From: DATKQJ01 sp035534295
Lineage (GTDB): Bacteria; Chloroflexota; Dormibacteria; Dormibacterales; Dormibacteraceae
NCBI GenBank assembly: GCA_035534295.1
Contig: DATLSE010000006.1
Span: 48,116-112,115 of the forward strand
Direction of reading: 5' to 3'
DNA: 64,000 nt
This document shows positions 40,703 through 48,779 of the stretch, piece by piece (within the stretch, counting starts at the first letter, position 1; every line of letters starts with the position of its first letter). Made by a program: the position numbers and the translations under genes. Under the pieces are notes generated by a model that saw only the letters and a list, made by a program, of their open reading frames with translations, was not told the DNA's origin and made no database searches.

Positions 40703-41467
40703 TCAGGCCGCCGTGACCACCGCCGGCAGATAGATCTTGGGTCCCCCCGGGTCGCTCGAATCGAGCCAGCCGTGGAGATGGGAATCGACCAGGGTCCGCA
40801 CCAGGGGCTCGCCGACCTCGGGTATGGGCAGGGGCTGGCGGTTGGGAGAGGGGCCGAAGCTGAGCCGCCACCAGTCGCCCACGCGCTCGCCCTGGATCTT
40901 CACCCCAGCCCCTCCCATCCACTCGTAGGTTCGGGTCAGGGCGTCGACCAGTACCGTCTCGCCCACGCGCACGACCGCGGCGGCGGGGATCCGGCTGGCC
41001 GCCTCGGGGGCGGCCAGGGTGAGGACGGCTCCGATCACCACCGCCCGGGGCTCGTCTTTGGGATCGAGGGCCACCGATTCCAGGGCCGCGGCGCGTCGCC
41101 CGACCTCCTGCGCCTGGTCGTAGATCTGCTCCAGCAACTGGTGCTGCCCGAACGCGGCTTGACGCGCGGACTCCTGCAGCGCCAGCACCGCGGAGCGAAG
41201 CTTGTGGCCCAACCGACCCAGCAGGTAGGCGCGCCGCTCCCGCAAGATGCGGGCCGATTCCTCCGGCGCGCGCCGGAGCAGGGCCCGGGGAGCGCCCGGT
41301 GGGGCCCACCCCGCGAGCCCGTCGGGGCCGAAGAGCGGCTCCCAGGGACCGCCCGGAGGCGGATGATCCAGGTCGGCCGGCCCGTGGCGCAACCCTCCGG
41401 GGATCGACTCGAGGCCGCCACCCACCCGCACCCAGAAGGGTGCCGAAGCGTCGAGGGCCCCGCTCAC
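40703..41467 (-). CDS. Histidine-kinase-like protein lacking a normal ATPase domain
   Basis: 254 residues. The middle (about 72-130) is a helical hairpin like a DHp/HisKA domain: ILRERRAYLLGRLGHKLRSAVLALQESARQAAF, with H88 in the position of the phospho-acceptor, and a second helix LLEQIYDQAQEVGRRAAALESVAL. The C-terminal part (about 140-210) resembles a shrunken HATPase_c region (VRVGETVLVDALTRTYEWMGGAGVKIQ) without a recognisable N box or G boxes. It may be a phosphotransfer protein or a non-catalytic dimer partner. Its ATG overlaps the stop of the six-GAF kinase by 4 bp. Family assignment is by pattern only. Confidence 0.55.
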   Translation of the reverse strand: MSGALDASAPFWVRVGGGLESIPGGLRHGPADLDHPPPGGPWEPLFGPDGLAGWAPPGAPRALLRRAPEESARILRERRAYLLGRLGHKLRSAVLALQESARQAAFGQHQLLEQIYDQAQEVGRRAAALESVALDPKDEPRAVVIGAVLTLAAPEAASRIPAAAVVRVGETVLVDALTRTYEWMGGAGVKIQGERVGDWWRLSFGPSPNRQPLPIPEVGEPLVRTLVDSHLHGWLDSSDPGGPKIYLPAVVTAA

Positions 41468-44400
41468 CGCCCGGCCGTGACCCCCAACTTGCGGTCGGCC
41501 GCCTGGGGCACTGAGGGCACGGTGAACTTGAACACCGTCCCCTGCGGTCCGGTGCGCTCGAGCCAGATGCGTCCACCAAAGGAGCGCTCGACCACCAGCC
41601 GGGACAGGTACAAACCCAGGCCCAGGCCACCCCGAGCGCGGTTGCGGCCGGCCGGTCCGCCCTTCTCGAACAGACCCTCGACCCGATCTGGAGGCAGCCC
41701 CGATCCATTGTCCTGCACTGTTACCTCGAGCCAGTCCGCCTCGAGCCGGGCCGAAACCTCGACCCGATCCGCGCGCGTGTACTCGAGCGCATTGCCGACC
41801 AGGTTGGTCAGCACCTGATCCAGGTGGGTCGGCTCGCAGAGGGCGGCCGGGAGGTCGGGGTCGGCCGAGAAGGCGATGACTTCGATGCGCGAACCATAGC
41901 GGCTGCGCAGGACCGCGAGCACCTGCTCCATGGCCCGATCCATGGTCACGGTCTCGGGGTTGGGCTCAAAGCGCCGGGTCTCGAGCTTGGCGATGATGAG
42001 CTGGTTTTCGACCAGGCTCAAAAGCCGCTCGGACTGGTCGTAGGCCTCCTCCAGGAGCTCATATCGCTGCCCAGCTTCCATCACGCGGTCCCACTGCAGC
42101 AGGCCCGCGATGGTCGACTTCATGGCCGCCGCGGGGCTCCTCACCTCGTGCCCGATAGCCCGCAGCATGAGGTCCTTGGCCTCCAGGATCTCTCGTTCGC
42201 GGGTCACGTCCTCGTGCAGGGTGAGGATTCCGGAGGCCTGGCTGGCCGAGCCCGGAATGGGAACCCGGCGCAGCTGGACCACGGTGCCGCGCTCGGTCAG
42301 CTGGAGCTCGAGCGGGGCGCCCGGCTCGGCCTCGACGTCGGACAGAACGACCGCGCGCGCCTGCGTCAACAGGTGCTCTGAGCTGGTGCCGACCAGGCTC
42401 GAGGCGGAAAGACCGTAGATGCGCTCGATCTCCGGGTTGGCGTAGACCACCTGTCCCTGCTCGTCTTCCAGCGTGACCCCGACCGGGGAGTGGCTGAGAA
42501 TGGCGTTCATCATCCCGGCCTGGCGATCGAGGGCGTCGACCAGGCGGAGCCGGTTCAGGACCAGCGCCGCCTGGCCGGCCAGGACCGACATCAGGCGCCG
42601 TGTCTCGCCCGGGGAGGTGCCCAGGGTCTCGGCCGTGAGCATCCCCAGCAGCTCGCCGTCGAGCATGATCGGGGTCCGGCCCGGCTCCGATCCCGAAGCC
42701 GGGCGCGCCCGGCTTCGGGTCACACCCACCTTTGGGGGGCCCGGATCGAGCGGCATGCGGGCGACGCCGCCGGCGGGCTCGGGGTGCCGCACCAGGTCGT
42801 CCCCGGCGGCCAGCCAGAGCGCTCCTCCTGCTCCCGCCAGAGCCCGCTCGATCAAACGCCCCATCTCATCGCTAGTGCGCTCGGGGCGGGTGATGTCGAG
42901 GTCGGTGAACGCCGCCACCGCCTCCAGGGTGTGGATGCGGCCGCGGGTCTCGGCCGCCAGGCGGGCGTTCTCGATCGCGATCGCGGCGTGGCGCGCGAAG
43001 TCGACCGGCGCCATGCCGGACTCACCCGCCACGGCCGCCGACTGCACCGCTCCAATGGCGCCGACCATGCGATCGGCGTACCAGAGCGGGATCAGCCGCC
43101 AGGCCAGGTTGCGCTGGGTTCCGGTCAGGTCGGCGTGGGGCGGGTTGCGCCAGGTCCGCACGTCGCTGCGTCCCGACCAGCCCAGGATCAGGGCGGCGTG
43201 CTCGTCGCCCTCGCTGGCACGGGCCGCCACCCGCCCCTCGTCGTCGAACGCCCAACACGCAGCGCCGGGGGCCTCAAACATGGTCCGAGCCTGATCCGCG
43301 ATGCTCTCCACCACCCCTGCCAGGTCGTGACCGGCGAGGGCGGCGACCTCTTGAATCCGCACCGAGTGAGCCAGGGCCATCTCGTTGGCGCGGTGCAGGC
43401 GGACGGTGCGCAGGGCGATGCCGACGACGGGAGCCGCGCTCTCAAGGAGCTGGATCTCACTCTGGTTGAAGGCCAGCTCCTCATAACGCTGGGCTGACAG
43501 CGCACCTGCCACCCGGTCCCCCTGGAAGACGGGAACCCAGACCACCTGGGCGGGCAGGCGATTGTCCTCCGTCGCCCACCAGCTGCCCGCCTCGGGCCGG
43601 CGCAACTCGACCGGGACGGACTCGGCCAGGGAGACCCCGGACTCGCTCATGCGCCGGAAATAGAAGGTCTCGCTCACCGGCACCGGCTCCAGCGTCCTGG
43701 CCTCCGCTCCCTGCTCACTGCCGTAACCGGTCAGCCGAGCCTGGTTGTCAACCCAGCTCAAGACCAGGTGGGTGGCGGGGATGAAGGTGCGCAGGGCGGA
43801 GAACACGGCCTCGGAGATCTGGCGCTCGTCGGAGGCGCCGGCAACACCCATCTCAAGCACGTGCAGGGCCTCCAAACGCCGGCGCTCAGTCTGCAAGGCG
43901 GCGAAGTAGTCGGCGTTGGCCAGGGCCAGGCTGACGTGGGCGGCGACGTCCTGGAGGAGCTGTACGTGCCACTCGTCGAAGGCGTCACTGCGGTAGGACT
44001 GGAGCGAGAGCAGGGCGCTGATGCGATCGCCGTGCCGAACTGGGACCCAGACGATGGACCGCGTGGCGACCCGGGCCGACCGGGTGAAGGTGATGAGGGC
44101 CCCATGCCCCACCAGGCGGTCCCCGTCGTGCGCCTCGCGCTCCGCCCCGCGCGCCCAGGGCGAGCGGCGGATCAGGACCGGGAGGCCGGTCTCATAGGCT
44201 TCCCGGGAGGGTCCGGCGGTGGCGAGGGGTACCGCCGGAACCGTGCCCTCCTGTCCGGAGTCGAAGACGTAGCCCTCAGCGTAGGGGCCGTTCGGGGTCT
44301 CGCTCACCGTGGCCAGTGAGAAGAGGTCGAAATCGAGGTGGTTGGCGAGCTCGTCGCGGAGCGTGCGCATGATGGCCCAGCGGTCGAGGCTGGAGGCCAG

Positions 44401-45441
44401 GCGGCGACCGACCGCGTTCACCACCTCCATCCGGTGGCGCTGAGATTCACTGGCGGCAAAGCTCCAGGCGTTGCGCAGGGCGAGCGAGACCTCGTCCGCG
44501 ACCTGCTCCAGGAAGTGGATGGTGGATTCCTCATAGGCCTCGGGCGCCCGGGCGTGCAGCGCCAGCACGCCGCGCACCTGCTCCCCCTCGAGGATGGGCA
44601 CCCAGACCGCGGAGCGGTACTCGGAGGTGGCCGGCGCGACCTCGCCGAAGGCTGGCTTGCCGCTCTTCAGGACCCGACGCGCCTGAGCCAGCCGGCGCGC
44701 TCCCCTGGCCATCCGGGTCGTCCTGACGCTGCCCTCGCGACCGATGCGCAGGGCCCGGACGGCGCCCTCCGGCCCGTCCTCGGGCACGATCAGCTCGAGC
44801 ATCTCGACCGGGAGCAAGGGGGCGATAGTCTGATGCAGCGCCGCCGCCACCTCCTTTTCGTCCAGGGTCGAGGAGAGCGCGCGAGCGATGGCGTTGAGGG
44901 CGCTCAGGCTGACCGCCTGGTTGCGCGTGATCTCGTTCAGGTAGGCGTTGCTCACCACCACCCCGAGTTGGCCGTGGACCCCCTCGAGCAGGCGGAGCTC
45001 GTCCTCCGGCACGTCGCGGAACTCGTAGGTCTGGTAGCTGATGGCCCCGATGGCCTGGCCGCGGTGCAGGATGGGGACCCATATCAGGACCTCGGGGCGG
45101 CGGCTGACTCCGGGCCCGCGCCCGCGCTCGTAGCTGATCTCGCCGTAGTCGGGCAGGATCACGCTGACCTTGGGGTCGGCGTAGTTGCGCGCGAAGTTGG
45201 ACTCGGCCAGGAGCCGGCGGCGGACGTCCTGGAGGACGCCGCGGTCGATGGGGACGGAGTGGTACCAGCCCTCGCGCTCGAGCACCTGCAGATTGATCGT
45301 GTCGTAGCCATAGCGCGGGTGGAGTTCGGCGTACAGCACCTGCACGATGTCGGCCTCGGTGGCGCAGCTGGCCAAAGCCTGGCTCAGCTCGCGGCGCAGC
45401 CCGAGGGCGGAATTAGCGGCCTTGGTCGCTGGACTAGCCAT
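41464..45441 (-). CDS. Multi-GAF/PAS sensor histidine kinase
   Basis: A 1325-residue cytoplasmic kinase without membrane segments. About six GAF domains occupy residues 15-975 (recurrent ends such as IWVPILHRGQAIGAISYQ, VWVPILEGEQVRGVLALHA, VWVPVRHGDRISALLSLQS, VWVPVFQGDRVAGALSAQ). A PAS domain follows at about 977-1085 (AILSHSPVGVTLEDEQGQVVYANPEIERIYG), then HisKA with IGHEVRSPAAAMKST (His near residue 1098) and HATPase_c at about 1195-1315 (LTNLVGNALEYT, DNGSGLPP, GGLGLGLYLSRLVVE). Ligands are unknown; GAFs may bind small molecules or sense redox. TATACG lies 7 nt upstream of the ATG, and GGAG also overlaps that spacer. Divergent from a response regulator gene. Confidence 0.92.
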   Translation of the reverse strand: MASPATKAANSALGLRRELSQALASCATEADIVQVLYAELHPRYGYDTINLQVLEREGWYHSVPIDRGVLQDVRRRLLAESNFARNYADPKVSVILPDYGEISYERGRGPGVSRRPEVLIWVPILHRGQAIGAISYQTYEFRDVPEDELRLLEGVHGQLGVVVSNAYLNEITRNQAVSLSALNAIARALSSTLDEKEVAAALHQTIAPLLPVEMLELIVPEDGPEGAVRALRIGREGSVRTTRMARGARRLAQARRVLKSGKPAFGEVAPATSEYRSAVWVPILEGEQVRGVLALHARAPEAYEESTIHFLEQVADEVSLALRNAWSFAASESQRHRMEVVNAVGRRLASSLDRWAIMRTLRDELANHLDFDLFSLATVSETPNGPYAEGYVFDSGQEGTVPAVPLATAGPSREAYETGLPVLIRRSPWARGAEREAHDGDRLVGHGALITFTRSARVATRSIVWVPVRHGDRISALLSLQSYRSDAFDEWHVQLLQDVAAHVSLALANADYFAALQTERRRLEALHVLEMGVAGASDERQISEAVFSALRTFIPATHLVLSWVDNQARLTGYGSEQGAEARTLEPVPVSETFYFRRMSESGVSLAESVPVELRRPEAGSWWATEDNRLPAQVVWVPVFQGDRVAGALSAQRYEELAFNQSEIQLLESAAPVVGIALRTVRLHRANEMALAHSVRIQEVAALAGHDLAGVVESIADQARTMFEAPGAACWAFDDEGRVAARASEGDEHAALILGWSGRSDVRTWRNPPHADLTGTQRNLAWRLIPLWYADRMVGAIGAVQSAAVAGESGMAPVDFARHAAIAIENARLAAETRGRIHTLEAVAAFTDLDITRPERTSDEMGRLIERALAGAGGALWLAAGDDLVRHPEPAGGVARMPLDPGPPKVGVTRSRARPASGSEPGRTPIMLDGELLGMLTAETLGTSPGETRRLMSVLAGQAALVLNRLRLVDALDRQAGMMNAILSHSPVGVTLEDEQGQVVYANPEIERIYGLSASSLVGTSSEHLLTQARAVVLSDVEAEPGAPLELQLTERGTVVQLRRVPIPGSASQASGILTLHEDVTREREILEAKDLMLRAIGHEVRSPAAAMKSTIAGLLQWDRVMEAGQRYELLEEAYDQSERLLSLVENQLIIAKLETRRFEPNPETVTMDRAMEQVLAVLRSRYGSRIEVIAFSADPDLPAALCEPTHLDQVLTNLVGNALEYTRADRVEVSARLEADWLEVTVQDNGSGLPPDRVEGLFEKGGPAGRNRARGGLGLGLYLSRLVVERSFGGRIWLERTGPQGTVFKFTVPSVPQAADRKLGVTAGR

Positions 45442-45467
45442 GGCTCTCCGTATACTGCGCGAAAGTA
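45442..45467. promoter_or_regulatory. Bidirectional promoter between sensor kinase and response regulator
   Basis: The 26 bp between the two start codons contain CGTATACT. On the plus strand TATACT (45451-45456) precedes the regulator GTG by 11 nt; on the minus strand TATACG (complement of 45449-45454) precedes the kinase ATG by 7 nt. No room remains for leaders of normal length. Simultaneous opening from one palindromic GTATAC would tie kinase and regulator expression together. Confidence 0.4.
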
Positions 45468-45896
45468 GTGCCCTTCACACCGCCCAAGCCGATCGAACCA
45501 CCGCCTGAGGAGCTCAGGGGGGCGAGCGTGCTCGTCGTCGACGACGAGCGCGCCTGGCGTGTGATCCTGGAGACCGACCTCAAGATGCTGGGGTACCAGG
45601 TGTCTGTGGCCCAGGACGCCTCCGAGGCTCTGGTCAAGGCCCAGGAGAGCGTGCCCGAGGTGGCCATCATCGATCTCATGCTGCCCGAACCCATGGACGG
45701 GTGGGCGCTGCTCTCAGAGATGCGCAGCCAGGGCATGTCAATTCCCGTCATCTTCTACACCGCATACCCGGTATTTCCCTCCGGAACCGAGGACCCTGAC
45801 GTCATCGGATATATGAGCAAGGCGGTCGACCGGGCCGACCTCTACGCGCTGCTGCCGCCCGCCATACGCCGTACCCGAGACCGCCGTCCGGCTTAG
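45468..45896 (+). CDS. Single-domain response regulator
   Basis: 142 residues: a Pro-rich start (PFTPPKPIEPPPEEL), then one receiver domain. SVLVVDDERAW supplies the acidic pocket, AIIDLMLPEP the phospho-acceptor Asp, FYTAYP the conserved Thr and YMSKAVD the conserved Lys. No output domain follows, so it may relay phosphate (with the kinase-like H88 protein as a possible partner) or bind a target protein. Divergently transcribed from the six-GAF kinase. Its receiver and the preceding linker resemble those of the next regulator (46185-46952), suggesting duplication. Confidence 0.92.
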   Translation: MPFTPPKPIEPPPEELRGASVLVVDDERAWRVILETDLKMLGYQVSVAQDASEALVKAQESVPEVAIIDLMLPEPMDGWALLSEMRSQGMSIPVIFYTAYPVFPSGTEDPDVIGYMSKAVDRADLYALLPPAIRRTRDRRPA

Positions 45897-46184
45897 TCAT
45901 GCCGGGGCCCGGGCCGCGCTCGAGGCCGGTGCGCCCCGACGGGGCCGTCGATCGTTAGTATCTTGGTCCGGGTCATCGATCCAGCCCTGGTCCGCGGTGG
46001 ACGGCTTGGGTTTAGATGGCATTATCGGGATTTCGCGCGACTAAGTGGTTAACTACCTGCTAAGCAATGCAAACTATGCTGGAAAACACAAGCACTTTGC
46101 CGGGCGTATTGCGTCTAGTTCGTGAGCAGGCCAGACTCTTAGCCAAGTTGAACCAGCCCCCGCTCACATTCCCTCCCCACTGGC
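45897..46184. other. 288-bp non-coding region between the two response regulator genes
   Basis: No ORF of coding character is visible. The second half (about 46015-46180) is clearly more AT-rich than its surroundings and includes GTTAAC and several TA-rich hexamers (AACTAT, TAGTTC), so it probably holds the promoter and operator of the downstream DNA-binding regulator. I could not settle on one -35/-10 pair. The start of the downstream gene lacks an SD. Confidence 0.4.
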
Positions 46185-46952
46185 ATGCTTAAAAGCCGCC
46201 TCAAGGCGGGCCCGCCGCCGCTGCCCCCCGGGCTCGAGGTATATCGACCGATCGAGGTGCTCGGCTCCTCGGTCCTCGTGGTCGACGACGAGACGCCGAT
46301 GCAGGTTCAGCTCCGGCTCGATCTCAACGATCTCGGCTACCAGGCCTCGGTCGCGGGCTCCGCGCCGGAGGCGATGGAGATGCTGAGTCGGGACCGGGTC
46401 GCCGGTGTCCTTCTAGACCTGGTCCTGGACGAGGGGGAGGAGTCGGGCTTCGACCTTCTGCGCTGGATCCGGCAGAACCACCCCGGGCTGCCCGTGATCG
46501 TGCTATCGGCGGCCCAGGTTAGCTCGGCGGCCATCCGGCGCGCCTACGAACTCGGCGCCAGCAGCTACTTCGTCAAGGGCAACGTGCCCATGGCCCACAT
46601 CTACAGCGACCTCGCAGCGCGGCTGGTCGAGGGGGGCACCGGGCGCTCGGGGAATTATCGCTTCGGCCGCCTCGACTTCGATCCGACCCATCGCACCATG
46701 ACCTTGGGCACGGTCCAGCTCCGTCTCACCTCGCAGCAGACCGCGCTCGTGGTCCACCTGGCCCAGGGATCAAAATCGGCAACGGCGTCCGATCTGATCG
46801 AGGCCGGCCTCTTCCGCCCCAACGCGGCCCGCTCCACCGTGCACTCCGCCCTCCTGACCCTGCGTCGCAAGCTCGACGAACTCGAGCCCGACCTCGGCTC
46901 CAAGTTCCTCCACTCCACCGCGCGGGGATACTCGATCGGCCCCGTCGTCTGA
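46185..46952 (+). CDS. OmpR-type response regulator (receiver plus winged helix)
   Basis: 255 residues. The receiver domain (about 28-150) has SVLVVDDETPM, VLLDLVLDEGEESGFDLL with the phospho-acceptor Asp, VIVLSAAQ and SYFVKGNV. The C-terminal Trans_reg_C winged helix (about 165-253) has YRFGRLDFDPTHRTMTLGTVQLRLTSQQTALVVHLAQ and the recognition-helix/wing portion STVHSALLTLRRKLDELEPDLGSKFLHSTARGYSIGP. The wing GYSIG replaces the usual GxGY. It probably regulates transcription when phosphorylated by the neighbouring kinase and could autoregulate from the long AT-rich upstream region. Confidence 0.92.
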   Translation: MLKSRLKAGPPPLPPGLEVYRPIEVLGSSVLVVDDETPMQVQLRLDLNDLGYQASVAGSAPEAMEMLSRDRVAGVLLDLVLDEGEESGFDLLRWIRQNHPGLPVIVLSAAQVSSAAIRRAYELGASSYFVKGNVPMAHIYSDLAARLVEGGTGRSGNYRFGRLDFDPTHRTMTLGTVQLRLTSQQTALVVHLAQGSKSATASDLIEAGLFRPNAARSTVHSALLTLRRKLDELEPDLGSKFLHSTARGYSIGPVV

Positions 46953-46989
46953 GTTCTGGGCCCCCTCGCGGGGTGCTAGCGTTGGCGCC

Positions 46990-48174
46990 GTGAGCATTGC
47001 CCCCTCCGCCTCGATCCTGGACGAGGTGGTCGACGTCCGCCGCCAGTTGCACCGCCATCCCGAGGTTGCCCACGAGGAGAGCTGGACCACCGATTTCATC
47101 GAGAGCCGGATGCGCGAGCTCGGTCTGCACCTGCCGGGCCGCCTCACCCCCACCGGTAGCCTGGGACTGCTCGACACCGGGCGCCCGGGGCGCACGGTCA
47201 TGATCCGGGCCGACATCGACGCCCTGCCCCTGCAGGAGGAGAGCGGACTGGCCTTCTCATCCGACCTCGACGGCCGGATGCACGCCTGCGGCCACGACGG
47301 CCACGCCGCCATCGCCCTGGCCACGGCGCGCACCCTGGCCGAGCACCTGGAGGATCTGCGCGGACGCTTCCTTTTCTGCTTCCAGCCGGCCGAGGAGATC
47401 GGCAGCGGCGCCCGGGAGATGATCGCGGCGGGGATTCTGGAGCGCCATCAGCCCGACCTCGTGCTCGGGCTGCACCTCGCCGCATTTCTCCCCGCGGGTC
47501 AGGTGCTGACGCGTCCGGGACTGCTCTGGGCCGGGGCCGACGCGTTCACCATCACCATGACTGGTCCCGGCGGGCACGGCGGCATGATGGGCCGATCGGG
47601 CAACGTGATCGCCGCCCAGGCCTTCTGCCTCGAGCGCCTGGGGCAGGTGGTCCTGGGTCTGGAGCACGAGGGCACGCGATGCCACATCGCGGTCGGGGCG
47701 GTGCACAGCGATGGGCTCTGGAACGTGGTCTCGCGCCAGATTCGAATCGAAGGCAGTCTGCGCACCTTCAATCCCGATCTGCGGCGCCAGGCGCTGGAGC
47801 GCCTGGCCGCGCTCCTGGCCGAGTGCGACGCCGAGTTCAACATCTTCTGCGAGCTCGGCCTGACCCACCGCACCTCGCCCCTCATCAATCATCCCCGGGT
47901 GACCTCGCGCGTGCTCGAGAGCGCCCGCGAGCTGGTGGGAGAGAGCGCGGTCCAGCTCAGCACCCCACTCACCGTAAGCGACGACATGGCCGAGTTCTTA
48001 ACCCAGGTCCCGGGCTGCTACCTGATGCTGGGCGCGCAACCGCGTGATGCGGAGGGACCGGTGGCACACCATTCCCCCGGGTTTCGTATCGAGGAGGATT
48101 GCCTTCAGACCGGCGTCCGCGTCCTGAGCCTGGCCGCCTCGCGCCTGGCTGATCCCTCGCTCACCGCCGACTAG
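46990..48174 (+). CDS. M20 family amidohydrolase (N-acyl amino acid amidohydrolase type)
   Basis: A 394-residue M20D peptidase: VVDVRRQLHRHPEVAHEE, MIRADIDALPLQEESGLAFSSDLDGRMHACGHDGHAAIALATARTL, FCFQPAEEIGSGAREMI and LGLHLAAFLPAGQV, then the lid/dimer domain with GPGGHGGMMGRSGNVIAAQAF, and a final catalytic-domain block (VSDDMAEFLTQVPGCYLMLGA). Metal ligands are the C/H of ACGHDGH, E of PAEE, and H of LGLH. It hydrolyses N-acyl amino acids such as hippurate, or related conjugates. Start is GTG; TAGCGT (46977-46982) lies 7 nt upstream. The membrane protein gene follows after 4 bp. Confidence 0.92.
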   Translation: MSIAPSASILDEVVDVRRQLHRHPEVAHEESWTTDFIESRMRELGLHLPGRLTPTGSLGLLDTGRPGRTVMIRADIDALPLQEESGLAFSSDLDGRMHACGHDGHAAIALATARTLAEHLEDLRGRFLFCFQPAEEIGSGAREMIAAGILERHQPDLVLGLHLAAFLPAGQVLTRPGLLWAGADAFTITMTGPGGHGGMMGRSGNVIAAQAFCLERLGQVVLGLEHEGTRCHIAVGAVHSDGLWNVVSRQIRIEGSLRTFNPDLRRQALERLAALLAECDAEFNIFCELGLTHRTSPLINHPRVTSRVLESARELVGESAVQLSTPLTVSDDMAEFLTQVPGCYLMLGAQPRDAEGPVAHHSPGFRIEEDCLQTGVRVLSLAASRLADPSLTAD

Positions 48175-48178
48175 GGCG

Positions 48179-48736
48179 ATGCTGCTTCTTTTCGGGGGCG
48201 CCCTGGGCCTCCTCGGCGGGCTCGCCCTGGGCGGATCTTTGGCCCCGCTGGGTCGAATCCGACTGCGCTGGCCCCTGGTGGTGCCGATCGCGCTGATCAT
48301 CAAGGAGCTCGGGGTCTGGGGCCCCCTGGCCACCATGGGGGCCGGCCCTTGGGTCTATGTGGTGTCCGCGGTGGCGCTGTTCAGCTGGCTGTTGTATCAC
48401 CGCCGCGAGCTCCCCTGGGACTGGATCATCGCGGTCGGCATGGCGATCAACCTGGTGGTGGTGCTGGCCAACGGCGGGCACATGCCGGTGCGGGTGGCGC
48501 TCGCGCACCGTGGCCCTCCCCAGCTGCTCGAGTTGGGGTCCTGGGGACAGTACGTGCTGGAGGGCCCCCACACCCGGCTCAGATGGCTTGACGACACCAT
48601 CGGTCTACCCGGTCTGCTCGGTCGGGCGTTCCCTCAGGCCTACAGCGCCGGCGACATGGTGGCCGCCCTCGGCCTGCTCGTGACCCTGTTGCTAATTACC
48701 CGGCCCACCCGGCTGCGGCGCCTTACAAGTCGTTGA
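48179..48736 (+). CDS. DUF5317-type membrane protein
   Basis: 185 residues with about five hydrophobic helices (LLLFGGALGLLGGLALGG, WPLVVPIALIIKELGVW, WVYVVSAVALFSWLLY, WDWIIAVGMAINLVVVLANGGHMPV, MVAALGLLVTLLLIT). The NGGHMPV block after the fourth helix and the extracytoplasmic loop TRLRWLDDTIGLPG are the features I associate with DUF5317. Function unknown. It is the second gene after the M20 amidohydrolase with 4 bp between them, so co-transcription is likely. Confidence 0.8.
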   Translation: MLLLFGGALGLLGGLALGGSLAPLGRIRLRWPLVVPIALIIKELGVWGPLATMGAGPWVYVVSAVALFSWLLYHRRELPWDWIIAVGMAINLVVVLANGGHMPVRVALAHRGPPQLLELGSWGQYVLEGPHTRLRWLDDTIGLPGLLGRAFPQAYSAGDMVAALGLLVTLLLITRPTRLRRLTSR

Positions 48737-48779
48737 CCGGCGCCGCCAAGTGGCGGGCGTATAGTCGAACCCTCCCGCC

